From NCBI RefSeq assembly GCF_036898095.1, contig NC_090730.1:33072761-33136760 (forward strand): a stretch of 64,000 nt of DNA, in the 5' to 3' direction. How positions within the stretch are numbered: the stretch's first letter is position 1; the number at the start of each line of letters is the position of its first letter. Made by a program: the position numbers and the translations under genes. Shown here in pieces: positions 18,701 through 30,251 of the stretch. Below the pieces are notes generated by a model. The model had not been told where the DNA came from, made no database searches, and was given only the letters and a program-made list of their open reading frames with translations. The DNA is from Palaemon carinicauda. Its lineage: Eukaryota > Arthropoda > Malacostraca > Decapoda > Palaemonidae.

Positions 18701-19818
18701 TTGCAACTTATTTCACTCAGAAGGATCTGATGCATGTACAGCCATTTTGAGAACCTAATCTCACCATTTCAGTAAGGGAAGCAGAGAAGAAGTACGGAGG
18801 GATGCTTATGTTGGAGACCACCCTCTACTGCTTCTGCGAGTAAGACGACATGTCATTGAGCAACCTTGTAGAGAATTAGGTAGTGTGTCCATTTTAGATG
18901 GGTACTTATTATCTTTTCTGCACTCCTGGCCTGCCCCTATCTTTCAGACTGATAGCATCTGTAATTATGGTCCAATATCACTGAAAGCCCTAGAATTGTT
19001 GCATAGTTGAAAGGGATGTTAGAGAAGATTGCAGTCAAAGATGTTTGAGACAATCTCTGCTGCAGAAGACAACTGAGGCCTGGGGACTGGTCATCGACCT
19101 CTCTCTCATCAACCAGTTTGTACAGAAATTAGGTTCAGGAAGGAACTATATGATTTATACCAAGTTCCATCAGAAAAAGTCTTCTTTCTTTCAGTTGATC
19201 TGAAGACTGCATACTCCAAATACTCATTTATCAATCCTCGCGGAAGTACTTCCAGTTCATCCTCAAGTGAGTAGTGTACCAGTTGTAGAATGTTTGGATT
19301 GTGCACTACTCTCCAGTGTTCCTGCAAGTTTCTAGGTTGGTGATAGCTTGGGTCTCTTATACGGAATATATATTTTGTTGGATCCCAATGACTGGTTGAT
19401 CCTGGCCTCAGCGAATTTCACTCGCAAGCAGAGGTTGAAGTATCTGGGCATTCTGATAGACACAGCAGCCACAAGTCTTTCCATCAGACGAATTGCATGT
19501 TGGTATTTCCAGCTTAACATTGGCAAGTTTTCTCATCCTCCCTTCATCAGAGATCCTTCCAGTAGTGTACGTGGAACACTGATCAGCCTCTAGTGATGCT
19601 CCCATTCTATCTTGTTCCAGTTGGACAGGAGTTATGGGCAATCTTTCCTACTGGATGGATGAAGGATACTTCAGCAGGGGATTCTCCTGACTCCCCACAT
19701 CAAGACATGCAACTGTTCTGAAATGTGTCAAAGGAGGGGTGGGACTTTCTCCTGGGTAATCTGGTCTTGTCAAGTGTGTGGTCAGCAAAAAAATGCATCT
19801 GCATCAACATTTTGGCAA
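15715..19818 (+). mobile_element. Old decayed DIRS element (family IV-like), truncated in RNase H
   Basis: No frame is long, but conceptual pieces in order resemble a DIRS polyprotein. An ATACAAACCTTT terminus-like block lies at about 15733 and gag-like basic/Ser-rich stretches (about 16560-18730) follow. RT comes next: VIDLSLINQFV near 19095, VDLKTAYSK near 19195, a YLDD remnant in LLDPNDWLILAS near 19376, and LKYLGILIDT near 19438. An RNase H start (SKEGW..., VWSAKK near 19730-19785) precedes the point where a pogo-like terminus begins (19821). Multiple stops and frameshifts. The RT identification is firmer than the gag part or the left boundary. Confidence 0.55.
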
Positions 19819-19820
19819 TA

Positions 19821-21184
19821 CAGTAATCCCTCAGCTGTTGCAAGTGTTATGTTCAACTCCCTCCCCCCCACCGTGATAGACAAAAAATTTTGAAGTAGAT
19901 ATAGTACTATAGAGTATTTCATTTTATAATTTTTTTTATTATGATTATAAATCTAAGCTTTTATAAACCCTTCCAACACGTGTATTAATGCTTTCTACAC
20001 TCTTAAACAATTTTTGAACTAAAACTTACTTTTAAAATCGGAACACCACCAGTGAAGATATGTACAGTCAGCCCTCGATATTCATGTATTCTCTCTTTGT
20101 GAATTCAGCCATTCATGATGCAGGGAACTGTATCACTTATTAAATAAAAATTCACCAATTTGTGGTTTTGCAATAAGTACTCTCACGAGCCAACTTTTTC
20201 AAACTGACTGTGCTCCTTTGCACCCAGCCTTTTTTGCCCCCTCTCCCTCTCCTTCCTCACCCCCTCTCCCTCCTCGCCCTCTCTCCCTCTCCCTCTCCTT
20301 CCTCGCCCCTTTTCCCTCACCTTCCTCGCCCTCGATCCCTCTCCTTCTTCGCCCCTCTCCCTCTCCTTTCTTACCCCCTCACCTTCCTTGCCCCCTCTCC
20401 CTCCTTCTTTTCCCCCTCGCCCCTTCTCCCTCTCTTTCTTTGCCTCTCTCCCTCTCCTTCTTCCCTCCTTTCTCTCTCTATACACAGCACATCTCTTGTG
20501 ATAAATATACATAACAAATTTATAGCTAACACATGTATATTATTCTGTGATAAATCCTTTGCCTAGTTATTCTAATAATATGCCGGGCAGACTGACATAT
20601 TGTATTTCATGGAAGAAAAAGAACCAATCAGTTTTTTTCTATGGGGACTTCTTACGCAAAGGTCAAAAGGTTTCTATATACATAGGAACATCTACATATT
20701 TATAAAAGGTATTTATATTTTTCCGTTCTATACAAACCCAAGTAGTTTAAAATCAAACTAACGACTTCTCTCAATCCTGAACCAAAGTTCAAAAGTGAAG
20801 AGTCTGACAGAAAAATAGGCGGGGTTACTCGCCTGCACTCACCACATTTCGTTAACTACCTCATTAACAGTTTCAATGGCCATTCCTGATTTAATGGAGA
20901 CATTTCCTATTTCAAAGCACTCGAGTTTCAAATTTATTATATTTTGGTGTGAATATATATTACCAGGCTATTATTGCTGTATTGTAAAAATAAGCTATCA
21001 ATAACTTATGCAGCAAACGGAAGTGGCCTTAGCAAATTAGAATTTCAGTACAGTAAGTGCTTCTCTTAAGTGCTGCTCATTCAAATAATAGAGTAACCTA
21101 AAATCCATTAACTTGAATAGTTCAATACATAACCCAGGCCTCGAGATCATAACAATGATAAATTTATAGAGGGATTAGTACAAT
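19821..21184 (+). mobile_element. Possible pogo-like element(s): left ends at 19821 and 20065
   Basis: A TA followed by CAGTAATCCCTC begins at 19821, and a TA followed by CAGTCAGCCCTCGATATTC begins at 20065; both look like pogo/Tigger-type termini. A degenerate candidate right end (GAGGGATTAGTAC) lies near 21170-21184, but the pairing is uncertain. The interior holds the C/T-rich tract at 20225-20480. No transposase is recognised. Confidence 0.35.
20225..20480. repeat. Pyrimidine-rich low-complexity tract
   Basis: About 250 bp of CCCTCTCCCTCTCCTTCCTCG-like degenerate repeats with almost all purines on the other strand. The long open frames over it on both strands (Ser/Pro/Leu or Arg/Glu/Gly only) are composition artefacts. 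Confidence 0.9.
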
Positions 21185-22560
21185 GTTCAGGGACCCCTTC
21201 TTCGTCAAATGGTTATTCTTCCACCTTTAGAAATGAATACTGCTATTTCAGGCATGCTACAGACATATGTCTTGACTAAGATTGCTCCAGTATGTCTGCA
21301 CCAGTAGCTCTGCTTGAATTGGCAAGTTGACTATATGGACACGAGACATTGGCCAACCAGGTGTCAGTGATTGTGACTACAACTGCACATGGACCATGAT
21401 CCATGACCACTGCAGTAGCTATGCCCAGGCAAACAAGCCAACCACAGGAGCATGGAACTAGAGCTGAGCAAATCATAGCAACTAAACCACAATAATGTCT
21501 GGGTCCATGATTGCAGCTGTAGTAGTGTCCAGACCAATAAACTGAACCTCCATTATAAAATAGAACATCTCGATAATCGTGGTTCTCAAAAAGTCCAGCT
21601 AACATGCTCCCTTCAAGTTGACTTAAGGAGATTTTTGAGAGAATTTACATTTCTGCTTGCTTTATATATTTATAACTTAGAGCTTTACTAATAGTGCTCC
21701 AGTCCTTTGTCATTCCTCTGAACTTTTATGTCCAACACAATCATTACTCCATAATTTGCATAGTTTCAACAGGTAATGGCTTTTTTTATCCACTGCAGCA
21801 GCTGCTATGGAAGCCTCCTTATGCAAATAGCTACAGAGGCTAATTGAAAGTAATAAGTTTTTGATGATACAAAGTATTATAAGGAAGAGAGAAAAAATCA
21901 TCCTGTTTATGGGAATTGGTCTTCTCTTGCCACACCCTATTCCTTGCACCTGATTCAAACAACACAATAAGTAACTCGGTTTGCATTACAGTACGTGTTT
22001 AAGTTTGCCACTGGGGGCTTATTGATCCTAAATACATACTCAGCCAGGCAAAATTTGAGAAGTCTTTGGAGGCTATTGAAAACATACACAGATGTTCAAA
22101 GGCTCATGGAAAGTAATAGATTTTAAAAAATCAATTTGAAAAAAATATTTAACCCACAAACATAAAGGGTTTGTTTAAAATGAACAATTGAAAATTCTGG
22201 AAACATTTGATGTTTCCTACATATGCACTATTGCCTTATGTTGAGGTCTATCTCTCTTTCTCTAACTGATGGGTAAGGATGCATATTTTCTGGGACAAAA
22301 ATTAAGTAGATGGGGTTGGCAAAAGATATAGCTGTCCTCTCTTCAGGAGGGGGATCTATAACCTCCAAGGGGAGCAAGATCAATATCTGTTGATAACTGT
22401 GCACCCAGTAACTCACTTTGAATTGAAGTATAATGTTGTCTAAGGTAAGGTTTTGTATTTAAGAAGCATAGAATTTAAGTTTTCTTTTTTCTTCTGTTTA
22501 GTAAGAGAGGTTATTACTGAAATTTAATGTTGTACTTACAAAGCAAAACTTAATCAATCT
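21185..22560. other. Stretch without a recognised gene
   Basis: Mixed A/T-rich DNA upstream of the RBMX2 exon and presumably part of the preceding RBMX2 intron. A - strand frame at 21276-21605 (109 codons, Cys/His/Gly-rich) has no recognised similarity. I searched by eye for the missing RRM exons (RNP1-like GFCF) here and did not find them. Confidence 0.4.
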
Positions 22561-22596
22561 GAAATGTATAGCTTGAATAAAATTTATGAATTTCAG

Positions 22597-22753
22597 TTGG
22601 TAGGACGCATCATTAGGGTTGATCATGTTGAGGAATATAAAGTTCCTAAAATGTCGGAAAATATGTCAACAGAACAGCAAGCATTGATATTAGAGGGATG
22701 TGCTCCACAACTGTTACCAGCAAAAAAAGAAGAAACACCACCAGCTTCATTTG
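22597..22753 (+). CDS. RBMX2: RBMX2 internal exon (end of RRM and following segment)
   Basis: RBMX2 is an RNA-recognition-motif protein of the activated spliceosome (yeast Ist3/Snu17 relative, RES complex). This 157-nt exon follows a TTTCAG acceptor at 22591-22596 and ends before a GTATGT donor at 22754. It encodes LVGRIIRVDHVEEYKVPK, matching the last beta strand of the RRM and the conserved IRVDHV..Y..PK segment, then a spacer with LEGCAPQLLPAKKEE. It ends with one nucleotide of a split codon, which fits the phase of the exon at 47408. The earlier RRM exons are not seen in this window and should lie to the left, or be too short to recognise. Confidence 0.85.
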
Positions 22754-23821
22754 GTATGTAATTTAGAAACCTTTAAAATGCTATCCTCATTATGTTTCTA
22801 GAAACAATTTTATATGTATTGGCTAAAATTTAAAATAATTTTAATGGCTATATTTTTAATGTGTTAATATCTGTTGTGCAAATGCTTCGTAGTGCATGTT
22901 GATGGGTATGTTAGAAAATTCAAGTTTATTCACTAGCCAAATAGTGTTTTGTTTCATTAACAAGTTGAAAACATGAATTAATAGTGAACAAGCACATAAA
23001 AGATAGAAGGAAATTGTTTTTCAATGCCTCTCTCGTGTATATAAGCTGGAAGAGTTAGGTAAGTTGCATAACTAGTCGGATAGGTTTCTAGTTTGATAAC
23101 CAAAGGAAAATTTAAATTATCCTTCATGTCACAGATTTAGGGTTAGACATGTGATGGGGAAAGAGGTACACTCAGTCAGAAAAGCCAAAGAAATCTTGGC
23201 TAAAAAAGCACAGGGCAGATAACGATGAAAATAATTAATTTCATATCTAACCTCAAAAAGAAAATACTGTATGATGTAACCGTATGTGGTGATTAGTGCT
23301 CGAAAACTAATTAACTTTAACCTTTTGTTTTTAGCTTGTTGGTAAGGAGACATCAAATATTGGTTGGTGCATTAATTTTGCATTCTTGAAGTGTTATGTT
23401 TGTTTATTGTGTACTGTAATTTATTTAGTTATGTAGTTAATTATGCATTGTTTATTGTATATCAGAGACCTATGGATACTGTGTATACAGTACAGTACTC
23501 TACATTACCTGTTTGAAAGGGATTTTAGTGTAGTATATTTTTACATTTTATGTAGTTAATTGTAAACTATAATGCTTACAATGACCTTAGATGTCAGGAT
23601 GCCTGAAAACTTTAAATCAATCAATCTAGCATCCATAATTTGCAGTTTGTTCGCACATAAATAGAAACCCTTATCCTTTAAGTTGGATTATTGCTTCAGC
23701 GAGGCTAGAGCTTACCTGATTTACTGATTACTCAACAATCTATGGATACCTTGAGGGCTCCCAAGAGTCACACAACATGTGGTATCCAGATTTACTGATG
23801 TTTCTCTTTGAAGCACTGGTA

Positions 23822-24796
23822 TAGTCAGCCCTCCTTATTCGTGGGGCTAGGTAACAGAGACAGGTGCTAAAATCTAGAATCTGCGAATGTTTTCTGCCCT
23901 AGGGTGAGGTACTCTTAACTTTCCAGCTTACTGCCCATTGCTTATGAGCATTTGACTAACATACTGAGTAACCTGCTGTACTGCCTTATAATATTTTTAC
24001 ATGGTTTCTATCACAATATAAGTATTATATTAATGTATGAACTACCTATTGCTTATGTACTGCCTGGTACTGTTTTTACATGGTTTCTATCATAGTACTG
24101 TATAAGTATTATATTACTGTATGAACACACTTCAGTAACTGCACACAATTGTACTGTACACAGCAAAACTACAGATAACACAAGCCATTGCTACACTTAT
24201 ACATAAATACTGTAACAACAAAACACTTGTTCCCATCTAACAACACTTGCTGACACAGTACTGTCATGTATATAACTAATATACAGTATGTACAGTACTC
24301 TCGCTTAAAGGATAATTAAAAGAGAAAGTATCAGTACTGTACAACACCTCTAATCGTTTACGTAAAAAGTTCTATGCAGTAAGTCTGAAGCATGATGCAA
24401 CTCTTGAGCCCTTGATGGGGTAGTATAATGTACGTATCACACTTTATACTAAAATCACGATAAATATTCTGGAATTGTACTGGTTTTTTCTTCAATTTTT
24501 TTATATTACAACATATTTCTGCACAAAGAGGACTAAAGCAAAAGCTGCACACTCGAGGAGAGCCAATACGAGAATAAGGCCGAGTCAGCAACAGATGGGG
24601 TGTTGTGTTATGTGGAAAGAAAAGGTACAAAGCAGGCATGTGCAAAGGAGCTAGGTCTGCTTAAAATCATCAGGTCATGACAGTACTTATCGCAAAACCG
24701 AGAATGGGTAAATTTTTGTTTAATATATTTATAGGTTCTCTATTGCAAATGACTGAATCTGCAAAGGTAGAACCTCTGAATATTGAAGGCTGGCTG
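23822..24796. mobile_element. Pogo-like non-autonomous element with TA target duplication
   Basis: Left end TAGTCAGCCCTCCTTATTCG and right end, reversed, CAGCCAGCCTTCAATATTC form diverged inverted termini flanked by TA (23820-23821 and 24797-24798). The interior is A/T-rich with TACTGTA motifs and no transposase frame. It is about 975 bp, inside the RBMX2 intron. Confidence 0.7.
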
Positions 24797-24798
24797 TA

Positions 24799-25680
24799 GA
24801 ACCACGCATCTTCTGCTAGTGGCATCATAGAAGGAATAATTTTCTGGTTGGACTCTCTCTGCAGTATCTCTAACAGCCATCTCTATTCCAGGTAAAGAAG
24901 AGCATTGTAACAGCCGTCTCTATTCCTAGTAAAGAAGAGCATTGTGACTCTCAAGCTGAGCTGGGAGACGCAGATCCATGGATCAGAATGATCTTTGCAT
25001 CATCTGATAGCTAAAAGGTCCTGACCTTGTGGAATTCCTCAGTAGTTACCTGTTCACAACAGCTATAAATCGGAAGCCTCCAATATACAGTATTACTTAG
25101 CAAAGCCAGACCCGGAAGTAGTGTTCAAGGACACCATCCAACTCCACTAGGGCAGCCTCGACATCGATGAGTTTCCGCATTTCTACCGTATAGGAGTGTC
25201 TTGAAACAATTCTGATCATCCCCCATTCTCAATTGACTCTAGTAGCCCTGAATGACCCAAAGTAGAATGGCTGATGGACCTTTTGTTTTCTCAAATAAAG
25301 ACTCCAAGAACCTAGCCTCCTCTCCTGGACCCATTATATCAACCCCATACCCAAATATTTTACATCTCGGTGTAATCCATACGCGTCACACGCAAAGGTT
25401 GTCCAGCATCGTCTCTCAGAGGAATGCTGTTCAAGCGATGTTTCACGACAAATAGTGGGATACCTACAGAAATCTTCAACTTATTTGTAACAAGCCTCTA
25501 GTTCGGGCCTTAGGAGGGGTGTTTCTACTTTCAGACCCTCTATATTCCATGTACTGTACTGTATAGCCAAATTTTGTTTTACCACCAATCAGAAAAGTTC
25601 TGCTCTGTATCAGTTCAGTAGTGAAAGGCTATTGCTCAGCCTTGAGCCAGGTCTTTAGATTTTATAGTTTATTTATGAAA
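24799..25680. other. Intronic stretch without a recognised gene
   Basis: No convincing coding sequence. A tandem duplication of about 37 bp lies at about 24875-24950 (TAACAGCC.TCTCTATTCC, then GTAAAGAAGAGCATTG, twice). A 67-codon frame at 25252-25455 has no recognised similarity. Confidence 0.4.
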
Positions 25681-25870
25681 GATTTATATTAATGTTATTA
25701 CTCTTCTTAGAATATTTTGATTGTACATTGCTTCTCTTGTAGTTTATTTGTTTCCTTATGTCCTTGTCTGACTGTGCTATTTTTCCTTGTTGGACCCCTT
25801 GGACTTATAGCATCTAGCTTTTCCAACTAAGGGTGTAGCTTAGCTAGTAATGACGAGGATGATAAAAATA
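25681..25870 (+). repeat. Short interspersed repeat, copy 1
   Basis: It carries the block CTTATAGCATC.(A/T)GCTTTTCCAACTA followed by a GTAGCTTAGC block and a short A/T tail. The same block recurs at 39281, 52625 and, reversed, 55899, where it ends in (AAT)n. Probably the 3' end of a SINE or truncated LINE. Confidence 0.7.
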
Positions 25871-26261
25871 AGCTGGTACTTCCACCTCGGCGGAGCTCAC
25901 TATGCTCATACAGAATCTTGAGCAATCCTGCCCTCTAATGTAGGTGAGACCACCTCCCAGAGATGTTACTAAGGTCTAACGATCCTGATGAGCTGATTTT
26001 GTGACATGTGAGGACTCTGAGGCACTACTTTAAACATAAACAACGTGATTGTGCCAGCAGCATCCCTGCATCAGCATGGGGAGGGTCAAGAAGAATTTGG
26101 TTAGATATCATAGCCTAGGCTAAGGGAGGGCAGAGCTCATGATGTCAGAGGAGTTAGCTTGACATTAAGAATAGCTCTATGGCGCAGGTACTTGCAGAGT
26201 TTCCTTGCGAGGGGGGTGTTGTAATCAACCCAAAAAAAGATTTTTCGCTTCGCTTCAAGAT

Positions 26262-26297
26262 TCGGTTTTTGGGCTCAAGCCATGTCGTCCTGATGGA
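26262..26297 (+). repeat. Fragment of the edge repeat-family terminus
   Basis: A short piece containing TTTTTGGGCTCAAGCCATG and CGTCCTGATGGAAG, matching the starts of the repeat at 62085 (+) and 2618 (-). The flanks differ from both, so this is a solo terminus fragment or a truncated copy. Confidence 0.65.
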
Positions 26298-26439
26298 AGC
26301 ATACCAGAGTATTAGTGTATCTGTGGATTTTCATCAGTGCCTTAACCTTGGGACAACATTTCTATGGTCATGTGGACCAATTGAGACAAATGACGTCACC
26401 GTTATCCGTCATCATCACTAATCATAAACGATGTTAGTG

Positions 26440-27069
26440 CTTCCTGCCCCCTACAGGGAAGTCATTCTAGACAGTAGAAAAGGGGTCTCAAGATTAACAT
26501 ATATTGTATGAACAAACATAAGTATACACTGAATATACAAACAGTCTCATAGTTTGTATATATTGCCGAATCAATATCAGTGTCTCCTATATCTATTGTT
26601 TGTGAGCATACAACTATATGAAGAATACTTACATTAGTAAGTCAAAGAACTCTGACAATTTATACATGCAATTGTCGGGCGAATTCGGACGCAATACATT
26701 CTAATAGACATTTATTCCTAATAAATGACTCAACGCGTTAACCAGTAAAACGAATGTAGCATGACAATGGAATTATACACGTAACGAATACAGAGACGTT
26801 ATTTCTTCTTTGAAAGGAAAAGAACTGGTGAGTGCCACTCAGATTGAAGAAAAATTTTTATAATAAAATTTCTTTTCATGATCTCTGTACCGGTTACATT
26901 CTATCAACACTGTGTACTATGTACACACGGCACTAGTGCTATTTGTATAATTCCGCACCTGGGATTTTGAACAGAATTAGTGTCACCATGGTAACACTCA
27001 TTTAAAGGTCACCCTAAAAGTGATGACCCCTTCTCCCTTTAATTGACAGTCCCAGTCAATTAGCTGTTC
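26440..27069 (-). other. Probable 3' non-coding and terminal part of the old - strand DIRS
   Basis: On the - strand this follows the recombinase remnant. A block near 26820-26905 (GGTACAGAGATCATG, then an A/T palindrome with AATTTTATTATAAAAATTT, then CACTCACC) resembles an ICR, with GGTGAGT on the + strand. The matching outer terminus was not found, so the element's end is not defined. Confidence 0.35.
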
Positions 27070-28289
27070 ATCGCAGAATTAAACGGCAGGTTTTAAAACA
27101 CTATCTGCCACCACCACATAATGCTTCAGTTCATGGACCTGCTTAGCATAGTGGTTGTAGAACACTCTGGATGATTTTCATCCAGTATATGAGTGAAGTC
27201 ACTCGAAGTCCATATACTGAAAAAAGTTCAGTGATGAAGCAATTTTTCTCGGATCATGACCTGCGGGAGTACTGTCAGGATCCGCTCTACGAATAAAGTA
27301 GGTGAGCTTCGCCCTTAGTTGTTTCAGGGATAAATTTGATCCAGAGGTTTCTCCTTTAAAGAGCTGTCCTCCCTTGAAGTCTGAAATTCTACGAAGATAG
27401 ACCTTATAACACTCTACAGGACATAGAGAGATATCTTCCTTTAGAGGGCAGATTCTCCAGGGACCCCACCTCTTAGTGGGTAGCTCTTTCTTAGCAAGAA
27501 AGGTTGGATTAGGGAAAAGATTCAGTTCTGCTTCTGTGAATTGAATGTGGCCCTCATCTCTAGATAGGGCCACTATTTCACTAACTCTAGCCCCGGAGGC
27601 TATAGCGAACAGAAAGATAACCTTTTGGGTTAGATCCTTAAGGGAACAATCTTCATTGTTCACCGATGAGGCATAATGTAGGACCTTGTCCAAAGACCAA
27701 GATATGGGCTTAGGTGGTGCTGCAGGCACATGCCTTCGGAATCTTATTAAAGATTTAATTCGCCAAATCCACTTGAAAGGCATATAGAAGAGGTCTAGTC
27801 AAGGCTGACTTGCACATAGTTATCATGTTGGCCGCCAGACCTTGATTATGAAGGTGGGCAAAGAAGGACACAGAAGTTCATTGAAATTTCTTTCGGTCCT
27901 TTTGCTTTCACGAACGCAATCCACTTTTTCCAAGAAGACTCATATTGTCTTCTAGTTGACTTAGACTTGTATTCTTCTAAGAATTCTATATTGCCTTCTG
28001 AGATCCCAAATTTTTTTCTAACCGCTAAGGCAAGAAAATCATGAAATGAAGGTTTCGGGTTCTCCATGATAAAACGAAGGCAATTAATTTCTGAACCTTC
28101 TGAAATAGACCTAGGTTCACAACTAGGGCCAGCCTCAGCTTCAGTTCCTTCATTAAGGAGGACAGATTGCTCTTGGGCTACTTGGAAGCCAATAGAGCTA
28201 CTCCCCCTTGGAAGTATCTGAGCCTGTTGAGGACCTTCAGCAGGTGATTGGATGGGATGAACGGGAATACCTGAGTCCATCCGTTCCAT
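27070..28289 (-). pseudogene. Old DIRS family III: tyrosine recombinase remnant
   Basis: Core-binding region FLEEYKSKSTRRQYESSW, then catalytic Arg I in GARVSEIVALSRDEG, LFKGETSGSNLS, H-x-x-R in GHDPRKIA, and a final FYNHY tyrosine region after 27199. Two stops after MDFE are TGA where Trp is expected (TGG to TGA changes), and frames break between 27783 and 27846. The gene is decayed, but every catalytic position can still be recognised. Confidence 0.75.
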
Positions 28290-28305
28290 ACTAGAGACAT
28301 GCTGT

Positions 28306-29134
28306 CTAAAACTCCACTAGAGGATCCTCATATGGGGCTACATATCGAGGTAGTTTCTTGAAGATGCTCGTGATGAAGAGGTCGATCTGCAGTTCTGGGA
28401 CTTGCTCCCATCTGGGAGGGAATAGGTCTGCGTCCATGGACCATTCCAACTCTATCGGCTTAAATCGAAATAGAGCATCCACTGTCACATTGTGGATCAA
28501 TTGTGTATGAACTGCTGACAGGTGCCATCCCTTTAAGAAAGGGATGGGTAACTTCACCTAGATTGTATGAGACGTTCCTTAGCATTGTCGATTGCGACGT
28601 CTCATTATTGCTTCAGTGTCCCAGATCAGTCGTAGGAAGTCTGATCTGTGTGGAGAGAGCTGCTCCACTCATGACAGGACCAGCATAGTCATGGGACTTT
28701 CGGGGTTTGACTTTTGTTAGAGAAGCGATAAAAGAGGGACCGATATTGGTCTTTTTAGATCTCTTCAAGCGTTTGATGCGTATTTTCTCCAGGCTCTTGA
28801 CGCATCTTTCTGCTGTGCTCTTAGCACTAGGTCTGTCACTAATGCAAACTGGGGAGAGTTCAGAGCTTCTCCCTGTTAGCGTCTTGGAAATCTGACTGAT
28901 TATCTGAGTCTCTTGACCAACCTTGCAATCTCCTTTAAAATTCCCAAGGGAAAGGAGAGTTGGTGTGACCACAGGCTTCAATGGTTTTTCAGCCATTGAG
29001 ACCTTTGAGCTGGAGAGAATCGAGACTTCTTGAAGCTTATCTTGCATCCAAGACGTCCCAGGAACCGGATCATTTCCTTGGATGCACATAGACCAGCCAC
29101 TTCGGGTGCTGCCCACCCCAGCCTCTCGTCCAGG
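28306..29134 (-). pseudogene. Old DIRS family III: RT second half, RNase H end and start of methyltransferase-like domain
   Basis: Beginning at the right of the pogo-like insertion, the - strand reads LDERLGWAAPEVAGLC (the rest of the YLD active-site motif and downstream), then frames break. The 28306-28557 part gives KGWHLSAVHTQLIHNVTVDAL (RNase H end), WSMDADLF and LQIDLFITSIFKKLPRY (start of the post-RNase H domain). Most of RNase H between is deleted or scrambled. Confidence 0.65.
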
Positions 29135-29324
29135 TACAGTAGGGTCCCGAATTATGCGAGAATTTGGTCGATGAAAGGCCTCGTGTAATTGGAAATTCGT
29201 ATATTTCGAAACACATCATGGCGGCAAACAGCAACCTACCCGTCAATTTTTTTTTCACTCCATTTCTAGCTTTCTAGCTATATATATACTGTATATACAC
29301 TGTGTGTGTGTGTGTATGTATGTA

Positions 29325-29329
<5 letters not shown>

Positions 29330-29357
<28 letters not shown>

Positions 29358-29358
29358 A

Positions 29359-29437
<79 letters not shown>
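29330..29437. repeat. (TA)n microsatellite
   Basis: About 100 bp of nearly pure TA dinucleotides with a short AAAC interruption, inside the pogo-like element. A Tyr/Ile-only open frame here is an artefact. Confidence 0.97.
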
Positions 29438-29442
<5 letters not shown>

Positions 29443-30049
29443 CTTTTATCTTAACAATACTGTAAGAAATCCTTCTTATAGATTTTTTTTATAAAATACT
29501 GTACAAAATTTCTTTTATGGATAAATAAAACAATAAAAAGTTGTTAAAGTTTTGATAATTTTCTATGACTGTAGTATTTACTACTGTACTATGCATAGCT
29601 TACTGTTTTCAGTATTTTCCGAATGATGTAGAATTATTTCCTATAGATACAAAAAACAAAAAAGGGTTTTCAAGGTTTGATACAGTACGTATCTAGCAAT
29701 AGTTAAAAATTACAGTATAGTACTGTATATCCATGATGACACTCCCACACGTAAACACGGCCACTAGGCGCAAGTGTGCAATAGGCTGCTGTACGATAAT
29801 CACGCTTTTTTTGCCCTGAGCGGTCATTTCACTAATGATAATTTTTCAAAGTTAATATAATTTCTTTATGCTTATAATTCGTAATTATAGTTAAAAGTAG
29901 GGATATTAATTAAATGGTTGAGTAAAAAAAACAATTAATACTACTATTATTTAATTTCAAATGGCTACATAATACTAAATATTCTAATGGGTTCTTTTTA
30001 TCTTCAATCGTAAATCTTACGCCTGGATAAGCAACAAAAGGAAAGGGAT

Positions 30050-30051
<2 letters not shown>

Positions 30052-30121
<70 letters not shown>

Positions 30122-30184
30122 ATATCGTTTCCTGTATAGTTTTCAAATATGTTCGTCATACATTTGTACATTATTTATCCACTT

Positions 30185-30251
<67 letters not shown>
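30052..30251. repeat. Two (TC)n microsatellites
   Basis: Pure TC tracts at about 30053-30119 and 30188-30249, separated by about 70 bp of unique sequence. Both lie inside the pogo-like element. Confidence 0.97.

Noticed and set aside
20183..20566. Arg/Glu/Gly-rich and Ser/Pro-rich frames in the pyrimidine tract
   Set aside because: Composition artefacts of a degenerate CT repeat; no start context or domain.
26440..26905. Complete right end of the old - strand DIRS
   Set aside because: An ICR-like palindrome is present but no matching outer terminus could be found, so the end was left undefined.
29306..29494. Tyr/Ile repeat frame, also at 60595-61117
   Set aside because: Translation of (TA)n microsatellites.
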